Source: Pseudomonas siliginis (lineage in GTDB: Bacteria > Pseudomonadota > Gammaproteobacteria > Pseudomonadales > Pseudomonadaceae). Taken from it: DNA of 64,000 bases. How positions within the stretch are numbered: position 1 is the first letter of the stretch; every line of letters begins with the position of its first letter. The stretch is from positions 124,001 to 188,000 of the forward strand of contig NZ_JAHSTW010000010.1 in NCBI RefSeq assembly GCF_019145195.1. Reading direction: 5' to 3'. Shown here piece after piece: positions 6,463 to 14,564 of the stretch. A model generated the notes under the pieces. It was not told where the DNA came from, did no database searches, and was given only the letters and a program-made list of their open reading frames with translations. Both the position numbers and the translations under genes were made by a program.

Positions 6463-8892
6463 TCAGAACTCCAGAGTGCTCGACAAGGAAACCTGCCGCG
6501 AATCCCCCATCGACACAAAGAAGCGGCTCGCCGACGAGGTGTAATAGGTGCGATCAAACAGGTTCTTCACGTTCAACTGAAACTTGACCTTCTGCCCCTC
6601 AACCGTCGTGTCGTAAGTGGCAAACGCATCCGCCACGGTATAGCTCGGCAGGTCAAAATCATTCACCGCGTTGCCGGCACGCTCGCCGACATAGCGCGCG
6701 CCCGCCCCGACACGCAGTTGGTCGCCGCCAAACACATTGCCGAAGTCATACACCGCCGACAGCGAGCCGGAATTCTTCGCTACGTTTTGCAGGCGCTTGC
6801 CTTTGTATTCCGGGTCTTCGGTGACTTCGGCATCGGTGTAGGCATAGCTGCCGATCAGGTTCCAGTGCTCGCTGAGTTGCCCACTCAGGTCGACTTCCAG
6901 CCCGCGTGAACGCACCTCGCCAGCGGCGCTGTAGATCGTCGTCGGACCTTCGGAGTTGGCTACCAGCACGTTGCGTTTCTTGATGTCGAACAACGCAATA
7001 TTGCCGGTGATGCTGCCGGGCATATCCAGCCGCGCACCCAGCTCCCACGACTTGGCTTCCTCAGGCGCGATGCTGCCGTCGAGCACGGTACTGCTGCCGC
7101 TCAGCGGGGCGATGGTCGAGTTGGGTTTGAACGATTCGGTGTAGCTGCCGTAGAACGACAGCGCGTCGGAGTAGCGATACACGACACCGGCGCGCGGTAC
7201 CCACTTCTGGCCATTGCTGTCGGTATTGGCCTTGAACGGCACGCCTTTGCCGGCGTACTGGTCGTACTCCTGAAAACGGCCGCCGGCGACCAGAATCCAC
7301 TGCTCGTTGAGGTGAATCGAATCCTGCAGGAACAGCGAATCGCTGCGCAGTTTGTCGGTCTGCGCACTGTCGGGCGCACTCACCGTAGTGCCCATCACTT
7401 CGCGACCATACACCGGGTTGAGATAGCTGAACGTGGTCAGGCTTTTCTGCCGGATCAGATCCTCGCGGTAGATCTTGCGATATTCGTCGTCGACGCCGAA
7501 CACCAGATCATGCTGCATGCCCAGCACATTCACTTTGCCTTCGAGGCTGGCGGTGGTGAAACGATCGGTGCTGATCGCGTTTTGCGTGCCGTCCATGCTC
7601 CGCGTCAGTGTGCCTTTGTTGGTGTCGATCGCCGTCACGCGGACTTGGCTGGCGTCGTAGGTTTCGCGGTTCCAGCTGTAGCCGAAGTGGGCTTTCCAGT
7701 CGTCGTTGAGTTCATGGTCGGCCTCGAAATGGTAGAGGTCCGAGCGCCCTTCCATGTCGTTGAACGGCTCGTCGAGACGCTGCTTGCGCGAGATATCCAG
7801 CGGATGGTTGGTGCGCGGATCGATCAGCGTGCCACGGTCGAACGGGGTGAGAAACTCGCGGTGCTCGTAGGCGAACAACAGCTTGGTGCGCTCGCCGTAC
7901 CAGGCCAGCGACGGTGCGATCAGCGTCTCGCGATGGGTGCCGAAGTTGCGCCAGTAATCTTCGTCTTCATGATCGACGACCATGCGATAGGCGAAGCCGG
8001 AATCGCCCAGCGCCCCGGTGCTGTCGAAGGCGCCGCCGCTGCCGTTCTTGCCGTCACCGTAGCTCGAACCGCGTACGGTCACGGCGTTGTACTGGGTCAG
8101 TTCCGGCTTCTTGCTGACCAGGTTGACCACACCACCCGGATCCTGAATTCCGTAGAGCAACGAGGCCGGGCCCTTGAGCACTTCGACGCGATCCACGGTC
8201 GCGTTCATGCCACGGCCCTGCACCAGCGGCATGCCGTCGCGCATGATCGAGCCATTGCGGTTGTCACCGAAACCGCGAGTCATCACCGAGTCCTGGGTAC
8301 TGCCCAAGGTGTTGCCCTGAGTGATGCCGCTGACATTGGCCAGCGCGTCATCGAGATTGCGCGGCGCCTGATCGCGAATGACCTGCGCCGGGATGACATT
8401 GACCGTCTGTGGAATTTCTTGCAGCGACGCCGATGAGCGCATCACCGAACTGGTTTCCGGCGGCTGATAACTCATCGATTCGTCGCGCGTGGACGTGATG
8501 GTCGTGGCGCCGAGATTGAGCGCGCCTGCGGTCGGCATCGGCTCCAGCGCCAGGGTATGACTGTCGGTGCGGCGAAAGCTCAGGCCGGAATTGCCGAGCA
8601 GGCGTTGTAGGGCCTGTTCGGCGCTCATCTGGCCGTTGACTGCCGGAGCATTGAGGCCGTACGGCGCTTCATCGGTGTAGACCACGCTTTGCCCGGTCAC
8701 GCGGCTGAAGTCGCTCAGGGCCTGCGGCAACGGTTTCGCGGCGAGGGCAAAATTGAATTGCTGTTGCGCCTGACTGCTCACCGCTTCTGCCGCCAGCGCG
8801 ATACTCATCGGCAGCAATGCCAATGATGAAAAACTCAACGCCGACACGCTTAACCACTGTTTGACCGAACCGGATTTTGCCCTGGACTTCAT
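6463..8892 (-). CDS. TonB-dependent ferric-siderophore receptor with signalling domain
   Basis: 809-residue outer-membrane receptor. Order: signal peptide (to about residue 35), a STN signalling domain (FNFALAAKPLPQALSDFSRV, about 45-120), the plug (LQEIPQTVNVIPAQVIRDQA, then VEVLKGPASLLYGIQDPGGV), and a 22-strand barrel ending in STLEF with the terminal phenylalanine required for assembly. The STN domain means it signals to an anti-sigma factor, and a FecR/ECF sigma pair lies immediately upstream on the same strand. Length and layout resemble FoxA/FiuA-type receptors for hydroxamate xenosiderophores such as ferrioxamine or ferrichrome. The ligand is inferred only. Confidence 0.92.
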   Translation of the reverse strand: MKSRAKSGSVKQWLSVSALSFSSLALLPMSIALAAEAVSSQAQQQFNFALAAKPLPQALSDFSRVTGQSVVYTDEAPYGLNAPAVNGQMSAEQALQRLLGNSGLSFRRTDSHTLALEPMPTAGALNLGATTITSTRDESMSYQPPETSSVMRSSASLQEIPQTVNVIPAQVIRDQAPRNLDDALANVSGITQGNTLGSTQDSVMTRGFGDNRNGSIMRDGMPLVQGRGMNATVDRVEVLKGPASLLYGIQDPGGVVNLVSKKPELTQYNAVTVRGSSYGDGKNGSGGAFDSTGALGDSGFAYRMVVDHEDEDYWRNFGTHRETLIAPSLAWYGERTKLLFAYEHREFLTPFDRGTLIDPRTNHPLDISRKQRLDEPFNDMEGRSDLYHFEADHELNDDWKAHFGYSWNRETYDASQVRVTAIDTNKGTLTRSMDGTQNAISTDRFTTASLEGKVNVLGMQHDLVFGVDDEYRKIYREDLIRQKSLTTFSYLNPVYGREVMGTTVSAPDSAQTDKLRSDSLFLQDSIHLNEQWILVAGGRFQEYDQYAGKGVPFKANTDSNGQKWVPRAGVVYRYSDALSFYGSYTESFKPNSTIAPLSGSSTVLDGSIAPEEAKSWELGARLDMPGSITGNIALFDIKKRNVLVANSEGPTTIYSAAGEVRSRGLEVDLSGQLSEHWNLIGSYAYTDAEVTEDPEYKGKRLQNVAKNSGSLSAVYDFGNVFGGDQLRVGAGARYVGERAGNAVNDFDLPSYTVADAFATYDTTVEGQKVKFQLNVKNLFDRTYYTSSASRFFVSMGDSRQVSLSSTLEF

Positions 8893-9023
8893 TGCTCAAT
8901 GACCTGTGTAGAACCGCAACGGATGCGAATGGCTCGCAGTTTCAGTCACTACACGGATGGGGCTCGGGGTTACCTCACCTTTAATTTGAAAATATTTTGC
9001 GGGGGATTTGTTGCCTGGGCTGA

Positions 9024-9092
9024 CGCCTTCGCGAACAGGCTCGCTCCCACCTTTGGAATGCGTTCCCTGTGGCAGCGAGCCTGCTCGCGAAG
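9024..9092. repeat. REP pair
   Basis: Two inverted REP arms (left GCGAACAGGCTCGCTCCCAC, right GGCAGCGAGCCTGCTCGCGA) in the gap between the FecR gene and the receptor gene. They could attenuate read-through from the sigma/anti-sigma genes into the receptor gene. Confidence 0.8.
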
Positions 9093-9104
9093 AGGCCGGC
9101 ACCC

Positions 9105-10094
9105 TCAGCGCAGAATAATCAGCTGCCCCAACACCCGATGCTGCTCAAACCCCAACACGCCCTGCAACGAATTGAGCACCGCCTGCGGGTCCTTGCTCGG
9201 AAAGCTGCCGCTGACCTTGCGCGCCGCCAGCTCATCGTTGAGCAGCACAATCCGCCCCGGGTAATAGCGGCGCAGATCCTCGACAACTTCGGCCAGCGTG
9301 GTCTTGTAGTAAGTCAGCCAACCCTGACGCCAGGCCAGTTGCGCTTCACTGTCCACGCCATGCAGTTTTTCCGCCGTGCCGTCGGCATAAGCGACCTGCT
9401 GCCCGGCAGTGAGAATCTGTTGTTGGCCATGCTCATCCGCCGTCACCGCGACACGCCCGGACAATACCGTCACTTGCGCGCCATGAGGTTGCCGGCGCAC
9501 TTCGAACTGGGTGCCGAGCACCCGCGCTTCGCCCTGCTCCGCCGCCACCACAAACGGGTCGCCGGTGTGGCTGACGCTGAAGAAAGCAGCACCTCTGATC
9601 AATTTCACGCGGCGCTGACCGTGACTGAAATCCACGGCAATCGCGCTATCGGCATCCAGCGTCACTTGCGATTGATCGGCCAAGGTCACCGTACGAATTT
9701 CGCCAGGCGTGGAGACATGATCGGCGCGCAGATCGTCGAGCCAGCGCTGCGCCTGCCACCCCGTGCCGAGGCTGACCATCAGCAGCAGACACGCGGCCAG
9801 CGCCAGCGCGCCCGACCAACGCAACATCGGCGAACGACGCGGGGCGTCCATCGCCTGCAGATAACCTTGCAGCGCGAACGCATCTTCATCGGCCAGCGTG
9901 CGCGCGGGGCTTTCGCTGAGTTCCCAGATCACCTGCGCCTGCGCATACGCTTGGGCATGGGCCGGATCGGCGCGCAGCCATTGGCTGAAGGTGAGTTGAT
10001 CGCCAGTGCTCGGGCGGTCGTGCAACAGGCTCAGCCAGGCCAGCGCGGCCTGCTCCTGGGCCGGCGTCGGTGTGATCGGGTTGGATGGCTTCAC
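9105..10094 (-). CDS. FecR-family anti-sigma / sigma regulator
   Basis: 329-residue inner-membrane sensor. A cytoplasmic N-terminus (EQAALAWLSLLHDRPSTGDQ, with the conserved tryptophans of the sigma-binding part) is followed by one membrane segment (SGALALAACLLLMVSLGTGW, about residues 94-113), then the periplasmic FecR domain (TPGEIRTVTLADQSQVTLDA onward) and a secretin-like C-terminal part. It would hold the ECF sigma factor encoded just before it until the receptor at 6463 binds its siderophore. The start GTG overlaps the sigma gene's stop (GTGA), so the two are translationally coupled. Confidence 0.9.
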   Translation of the reverse strand: MKPSNPITPTPAQEQAALAWLSLLHDRPSTGDQLTFSQWLRADPAHAQAYAQAQVIWELSESPARTLADEDAFALQGYLQAMDAPRRSPMLRWSGALALAACLLLMVSLGTGWQAQRWLDDLRADHVSTPGEIRTVTLADQSQVTLDADSAIAVDFSHGQRRVKLIRGAAFFSVSHTGDPFVVAAEQGEARVLGTQFEVRRQPHGAQVTVLSGRVAVTADEHGQQQILTAGQQVAYADGTAEKLHGVDSEAQLAWRQGWLTYYKTTLAEVVEDLRRYYPGRIVLLNDELAARKVSGSFPSKDPQAVLNSLQGVLGFEQHRVLGQLIILR

Positions 10095-10657
10095 GGTGCT
10101 TTCCCTGGCAGACGTGGCGCGGGGTCGCGCAGGCTGGCCTTGCAGGCCTCGAGGGCGCGCATCATATGTTTTTCCACGGCACTTTGGGACAGGCCCATGG
10201 CCTTGGCGATGTCGGCGTACTTGCGCCCATGAATGCGATTGAGCAGAAAAATCTGCCGGGTACGCTCGGGCAAGGCGCGCAACGCGGCTTCGACATGGCG
10301 CAGATCGTTGCCCGCTTCCAGCGCGGCTTGAGGCTCACTGCCGTAGCTGTCGGGTTCGTCCGGCTGCCAGCCTTCGTTGACCCGCGTGCGCGTGCCTTCA
10401 CTGCGCAAATGATCGATGGCGATGTTGCCGGCGCAGCGCAGCAGATAAGTGCTGAGCTCTTCGACCTGGACCAGCGGCCGCCGCCAGAAGCGCAAAAACA
10501 GATCCTGGACCAGATCCGCCGCGGTCGCCCGACAACCGACGCGCCGATTCACCAGCGCCTCCATTTGCGCACGCTGGGACAGAAACACCTGAAGAAAATG
10601 CGCACGCGCGCCACGCGCTTCATCGTCACGCGATTCCGGTGGCAGACCGATCAGCAC
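10091..10657 (-). CDS. ECF sigma factor, FecI-like (iron starvation)
   Basis: 188-residue sigma factor. Region 2 is visible as AADLVQDLFLRFWRRP and LLRCAGNIAIDHLRSE, and region 4 as ALPERTRQIFLLNRIHGRKY followed by the recognition helix LSQSAVEKHMMRAL. It should drive the receptor gene at 6463. The GTG start at 10657 lies one base after the stop codon of the DUF3325 gene, so it is read as part of the operon that begins with DUF3649 and PepSY-TM genes. FecI-type sigma genes more often lead their own operon, so this position is a little unusual. Confidence 0.88.
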   Translation of the reverse strand: MLIGLPPESRDDEARGARAHFLQVFLSQRAQMEALVNRRVGCRATAADLVQDLFLRFWRRPLVQVEELSTYLLRCAGNIAIDHLRSEGTRTRVNEGWQPDEPDSYGSEPQAALEAGNDLRHVEAALRALPERTRQIFLLNRIHGRKYADIAKAMGLSQSAVEKHMMRALEACKASLRDPAPRLPGKAP

Positions 10658-10658
10658 T

Positions 10659-10985
10659 TCAGCACTGCGCCCAGGCGGCGACCGGGCTCGCCAGCAGGCT
10701 CAACCCGGCCAGTGCCATGGCCAGACGCGGGCGATACGGCAGCAACAGCACCAATGCCAAAGCGCTGAGCATCAGCACCGCGAACCAGTCGACCAGACCG
10801 AAACTCCAGCCATTGACCGCGACCGCCGCCCACAGCGAAAGCGCCAGCAACAGCCATCCCGCCAACGCCAGACCCTGACGGCGGCGCGTCGACGGTTTGG
10901 CGCCGAGCAATTCGGCGTGATGACGTGGCATCGACAGGCACAACGCGGTGAAGCCGGCATAGCTGAGCAACAGGACCAGCAGCAT
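10659..10985 (-). CDS. DUF3325-family small membrane protein
   Basis: 108-residue protein with three or four hydrophobic segments (MLLVLLLSYAGFTALCLSMP, LALAGWLLLALSLWAAVAVN, LMLSALALVLLLPYRPRLAM). The opening and the motif MPRHHAELLG are typical of DUF3325. The ATG overlaps the PepSY gene's stop by one base (TGATG), so translation is coupled. DUF3325 genes occur almost only with DUF3649 and PepSY-TM genes near TonB-dependent iron receptors. Their biochemical role is not known. A longer reading of the frame to 11111 is rejected because it lies within the PepSY gene. Confidence 0.85.
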   Translation of the reverse strand: MLLVLLLSYAGFTALCLSMPRHHAELLGAKPSTRRRQGLALAGWLLLALSLWAAVAVNGWSFGLVDWFAVLMLSALALVLLLPYRPRLAMALAGLSLLASPVAAWAQC

Positions 10986-12568
10986 CAGTTGGCCCCCTGT
11001 TCGACTGTGATCGAGCGAGGCGAAGGACTTGCTTTGCGAACGCTGACGGAGTCGCCCGGACGCTGCATCTTGCGCGCAACCCAGCCGAGAAAAAGCCCCG
11101 TCGCCAGACAAGTCAGATCAAATCCGGCCAGTGCCCAGTCGCGCTGCATCAGGGTCGCGCCAAGATTCCACGGTGTGGTCAGCGCATTGATCAGCGGCAC
11201 CGCGATAAACAGCGCAGCGCCGAGCGTCAGCTGTTCGATCCACGCCTTGCGTCCCGGACGCAATACCGCGTGCACCACGCTCAACCCCCAAGCGATAAAG
11301 AACACATTTACTTCCCAATCGGCCCGCCCCGCCAGACTCACCGGCAGCAGTCGATTGGCCAGAAAGAACACCGCCACCGCCGATACCAGGCCGGCCATGC
11401 TGGCGATATTCAGCACCTCGACCAGGCGCAATTCGAACGGCAGCGCCGCGCTTTTCACGTGCTTGAGCTGCCGCTTGCCGAGCCAGATCACCAGCCCGGT
11501 GCTAATCATCGCCGTGCCGGCCAGTCCGCAAATGAAATACAGCCAGCGCAACAGCGGCCCGGCGAAATGGCCCATGTGCAAACCGTAGAACGCGCCACCC
11601 ACCGCCATCGCCATGGGTTGATCGGGGGTGCTGCTCAGAAGCTGCCCGGTGAAGCCATTGAACGTCACCGCCCGGCCGAAATCATGCACCACCCGATCGC
11701 CCGCGCGGGACAGCACCACCGTGGCGCTGGCATCGCCCGGGTTGCTCACCGACAGGCGCGCGGTGTGGCCGCCCGACCACTGCTCGCTGGCCTTGGCCAG
11801 TAGCGGCGCCATGGCGGTCAGCGGTGCGGCGACATCGGCGCGCTCGGGCGTCTTCGACGCGGGAAAGACTTCGTCGTAGAACTTGCGCACGTCGCTGCCG
11901 TAAGAGGCAACGATGCTGGCGGGCATGACCATCGACATGAAAATCACCAGGCTGCTGTAAGTGATCATCAAGTGAAACGGCAGCACCAGCACGCCCACGG
12001 CGTTATGCCCGTCGAGCCAGGAACGCTGGCCCTTGCGCGGGCGGAAGGTGAAGAAGTCCTTGAAGATTTTCTTGTGGGTGATGATGCCGCTGATCAGTGC
12101 AACGAACATCACCATCGCGGCGAGGGTCGCCAGCCAGCGCCCCCACGGATAAGGCATCTGCAACTGGAAGTGGAAACGGTAAAAGAACTCGCCGCCCATG
12201 CTTTCGCGACCCTGTACTTCGACTCCGGTTTGAGCATCGAGGGTTCGGGATTCGAAGCGGCCGCGCTCGCCGGGTTTGCCCGGCGCCTGCTGCCAGCGCA
12301 CCGTCAGGCCGGGGTCGCGGGCATCGGGCAAATCGATCAGCCAGCGCGAGGCGCCGGCGGCGTGTTGCTGCAGATAATCTTGCGCCAGCGCCAGGCTCGC
12401 TTCGCTATCAAGCGAATGTGCAGCGATTTCCGGCTGCATCCAGTGGCTGATTTCATCTTTGAAGTAAGCGAGCGTGCCGGTGAAAAAAATCGCGAACAGC
12501 AACCAGCCGAACACCAGCCCGGCCCAGGTGTGCAGCCAGGCCATCGCCTGCCGGAACCCTTCCTTCAT
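10985..12568 (-). CDS. PepSY-associated transmembrane protein (siderophore-iron reductase type)
   Basis: 527-residue inner-membrane protein of the PepSY_TM family. The first helix is WLHTWAGLVFGWLLFAIFFT, with further segments around residues 140-170, 190-220 and 330-500. Histidines on the helices (HTWAGL, DGHNAVGVLVLPFHLMITYS, GLHMGHFAGP) are suited to bind haem. Relatives such as FoxB and PiuB are linked to reduction of ferric siderophores at the inner membrane. The start is ATG 12568, inside the overlap ATGA with the DUF3649 gene; the frame continues upstream but without a better start. It is the second gene of a tightly packed operon ending in a sigma/anti-sigma pair and a receptor. Confidence 0.87.
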   Translation of the reverse strand: MKEGFRQAMAWLHTWAGLVFGWLLFAIFFTGTLAYFKDEISHWMQPEIAAHSLDSEASLALAQDYLQQHAAGASRWLIDLPDARDPGLTVRWQQAPGKPGERGRFESRTLDAQTGVEVQGRESMGGEFFYRFHFQLQMPYPWGRWLATLAAMVMFVALISGIITHKKIFKDFFTFRPRKGQRSWLDGHNAVGVLVLPFHLMITYSSLVIFMSMVMPASIVASYGSDVRKFYDEVFPASKTPERADVAAPLTAMAPLLAKASEQWSGGHTARLSVSNPGDASATVVLSRAGDRVVHDFGRAVTFNGFTGQLLSSTPDQPMAMAVGGAFYGLHMGHFAGPLLRWLYFICGLAGTAMISTGLVIWLGKRQLKHVKSAALPFELRLVEVLNIASMAGLVSAVAVFFLANRLLPVSLAGRADWEVNVFFIAWGLSVVHAVLRPGRKAWIEQLTLGAALFIAVPLINALTTPWNLGATLMQRDWALAGFDLTCLATGLFLGWVARKMQRPGDSVSVRKASPSPRSITVEQGAN

Positions 12569-12870
12569 GCCAGCCCCAGACCGCGCGCGACACCGGAAAC
12601 GGTGGCGAGAATCACGCTCGGCACCAGCAGGCCGACCCAGGCCGACCACGCGCTGCGGCAGGCAAAGCACCAGAGCACGGCAACCAGATAGACCAGAAAG
12701 GACACGGTCATGCCAGTGACCACCGCTTCGGCGCGGTTCAGCGGCAGCCACAACGTCAGGGTGACACTGGCCAGCGCCGCGACCAGATAGCCGCCGAAAA
12801 TCGCCGCCAGCACTCGCGAAGTGACGGCCAGACGATAGGACATGGGAAGGGTTGCGAGTTTGCCTTTCAT
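12565..12870 (-). CDS. DUF3649-family membrane protein
   Basis: 101-residue protein with three hydrophobic segments (RVLAAIFGGYLVAALASVTL, AVVTGMTVSFLVYLVAVLWC, AWSAWVGLLVPSVILATVSG). The opening SYRLAVTSRVLAAIFGGYL is characteristic of DUF3649, often labelled an iron uptake protein because of its neighbours. It is the first gene of the minus-strand operon and ends in an ATGA overlap with the PepSY gene. The Fur-like site about 60-80 bp upstream implies induction when iron is scarce. Molecular function is unknown. Confidence 0.85.
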   Translation of the reverse strand: MKGKLATLPMSYRLAVTSRVLAAIFGGYLVAALASVTLTLWLPLNRAEAVVTGMTVSFLVYLVAVLWCFACRSAWSAWVGLLVPSVILATVSGVARGLGLA

Positions 12871-12927
12871 GTTTCGACCCTGAAACGAAAAACGTTCGGC
12901 CGACAAGCCGAATCTACAGGCGAGCAA

Positions 12928-12947
12928 TATTAATGATAAATATTCTC
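12928..12947. promoter_or_regulatory. Fur-box-like operator between two divergent iron operons
   Basis: AATGATAAATATTCTC (12932-12947) matches 13 of 16 positions of the corresponding part of the Fur consensus GATAATGATAATCATTATC. It lies between the DUF3649 start (12870) and fecI (13059), in the most AT-rich part of the gap, where it could govern both promoters. Call is by eye. Confidence 0.65.
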
Positions 12948-13058
12948 ATACGCAAAAGCATCTGATTGCCGGACACTGTCGCCAGCCTCTACAATGCGAA
13001 CCGTTCTTGTTCTCTAATGCACGTTCTCTACGCAAATTTTGCGTCCGGAGTCATTTCG

Positions 13059-13547
13059 TTGCCGCCCGCCCATCCCGTCGAATCGCTCTACCATGCTCAT
13101 CACAGCTGGCTCACTGGCTGGTTGCGGCGCAAGCTCGGCTGCCCCGACAGCGCGGCGGATCTGGCTCAGGACACGTTCATCAAGGTGCTGACCGCTCGCG
13201 AGCCACCGGTGATCATCGAACCGCGCGCCTTTCTCACCACCCTGGCCAAGCGCGTGCTGTTCAATCATTACCGGCGCCAGGATGTGGAACGCGCCTACCT
13301 CGAGACGCTGGCGCAAATGCCGGAAATGGTCGCGCCGTCGGAAGAGCACAAAGCGATCATCCTGCAGACGTTGATCGAGCTCGATGAGCTGCTCGACGGC
13401 TTGCCGCGCCAGGTCAAACGCGCCTTTCTGCTCGCGCAGGTCGATGGTCTGACTTATCCACAGATCGCCGCAGAACTGGGTATTTCGGTGGCCACGGTCA
13501 AACGCCATTTGAACAAAGCGGCCATGCGCTGCTATTTCGCCCTGTGA
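13059..13547 (+). CDS. fecI: ECF sigma factor FecI (ferric citrate uptake)
   Basis: 162 residues from a TTG start that has GGAG eight bases upstream. An in-frame ATG at 13017 would add 14 residues without such a signal. From VESLYHAHHSWLTGWLRRKL onward it aligns with E. coli FecI, including the region 2 text DLAQDTFIKVL and LTTLAKRVLFNHYRR. Region 4 reads LDGLPRQVKRAFLLAQVDGL, then the recognition helix ISVATVKRHLNKA. It directs RNA polymerase to the fecA promoter when FecR relays receptor occupancy. The identity rests mainly on the fecA gene two places downstream, which is unmistakable. The stop overlaps fecR (GTGA). Confidence 0.9.
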   Translation: MPPAHPVESLYHAHHSWLTGWLRRKLGCPDSAADLAQDTFIKVLTAREPPVIIEPRAFLTTLAKRVLFNHYRRQDVERAYLETLAQMPEMVAPSEEHKAIILQTLIELDELLDGLPRQVKRAFLLAQVDGLTYPQIAAELGISVATVKRHLNKAAMRCYFAL

Positions 13548-14476
13548 ATCGGGTGCCGGATTTCTCCGCGCAAGTCGCCGAACAGGCGGTGCACTGGTTG
13601 CTTGAAATGCAGCAGGACACCCTCACCCCGCGCCAGCAGCAGGCCTGGCAACAATGGCTGGATGCACACAGCGAACACCGCCGAGCGTGGGAACACATGC
13701 AGCGGGTCAACCAGCGCTTGCGCGGCGTTTCGTCGCCGTTGGCCCACGCGGCGTTGAACGGACCGAAGTCCGGCAGCCGCCGTCAGGCGTTGAAAATGTT
13801 GCTGATTCTCGGTGCAGGCTCAGCGGCGACCTGGGGCATGCGCGAGCACACGCCGTTGCCGTCGCTGCTCGCCGATTACCGCACGCCGGTCGGCCAGCGG
13901 CGCAAGATCGGCCTGGGCGGTGCCGATTCGTTACAGCTCAATACCGCCAGCTCGGTTGATGTTGATGGTGCGCAGCGTACGATTCGTCTGCTCGAAGGCG
14001 AAATGCTGTTGAGCGCCGCACACTCGTTTGAGGTCCGCACGGCACACGGCGTGCTGAAAAGCCAAGGTGCGCGCCTCAATGTGCGGCAGTTTGCCGAGCG
14101 CACACAGATCGCGCTGTTTGAAGGACGAGTCGAACTCATCGCCAGCCAGCGCGCGCCCCTGCTGCTGCCGGTCGCGCGGCAGTTGAGTTTTACTGCCAGC
14201 TCGGTCAGCGAGGCTAAACCGCTGGACGCCAATAGCGGCGCCTGGACTGACGGCATGCTGGTCGCCGCCCATATGCGCCTCGGCGATTTCCTCGAAGAGC
14301 TTGGCCGCTACCGGCGCGGGCAGCTGCGGTGCGACAGCCAGGTTGCCGATCTGCTGATTTCCGGGACGTATCCGCTGGATGACAGCGAGCGGATTCTCGA
14401 CCTGTTGCAGATCAGTCTGCCGGTCAGAGTGAAGCGCTTTACCCGTTATTGGGTGAGCATCGAAGCGCTGGTGTAA
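13544..14476 (+). CDS. fecR: FecR, sigma regulator for ferric citrate uptake
   Basis: 310 residues. The cytoplasmic N-terminal part (AEQAVHWLLEMQQDTLTPRQ, HSEHRRAWEHMQRVNQRLRG) contains the tryptophans that contact the sigma factor. A single membrane segment lies near residues 85-103 (LKMLLILGAGSAATWG). The periplasmic FecR domain follows (GQRRKIGLGGADSLQLNTAS) and reads the STN domain of FecA. The start GTG overlaps the fecI stop by four bases, the usual coupling of this pair. Confidence 0.9.
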   Translation: MNRVPDFSAQVAEQAVHWLLEMQQDTLTPRQQQAWQQWLDAHSEHRRAWEHMQRVNQRLRGVSSPLAHAALNGPKSGSRRQALKMLLILGAGSAATWGMREHTPLPSLLADYRTPVGQRRKIGLGGADSLQLNTASSVDVDGAQRTIRLLEGEMLLSAAHSFEVRTAHGVLKSQGARLNVRQFAERTQIALFEGRVELIASQRAPLLLPVARQLSFTASSVSEAKPLDANSGAWTDGMLVAAHMRLGDFLEELGRYRRGQLRCDSQVADLLISGTYPLDDSERILDLLQISLPVRVKRFTRYWVSIEALV

Positions 14477-14564
14477 AAAAACGCCAAAACCATGAGCCGT
14501 TTTTCAGATCTGGCGTGACAGAGAAGGAAAGCCCCCTTGATTCCACCTTCTCAGGATCATCCAC

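Noticed and set aside
10659..11111. Longer version of the DUF3325 gene reaching to 11111
   Set aside because: The extra 42 residues lie within the PepSY gene, are basic and disordered, and do not match DUF3325; the ATG at 10985 fits the family start.
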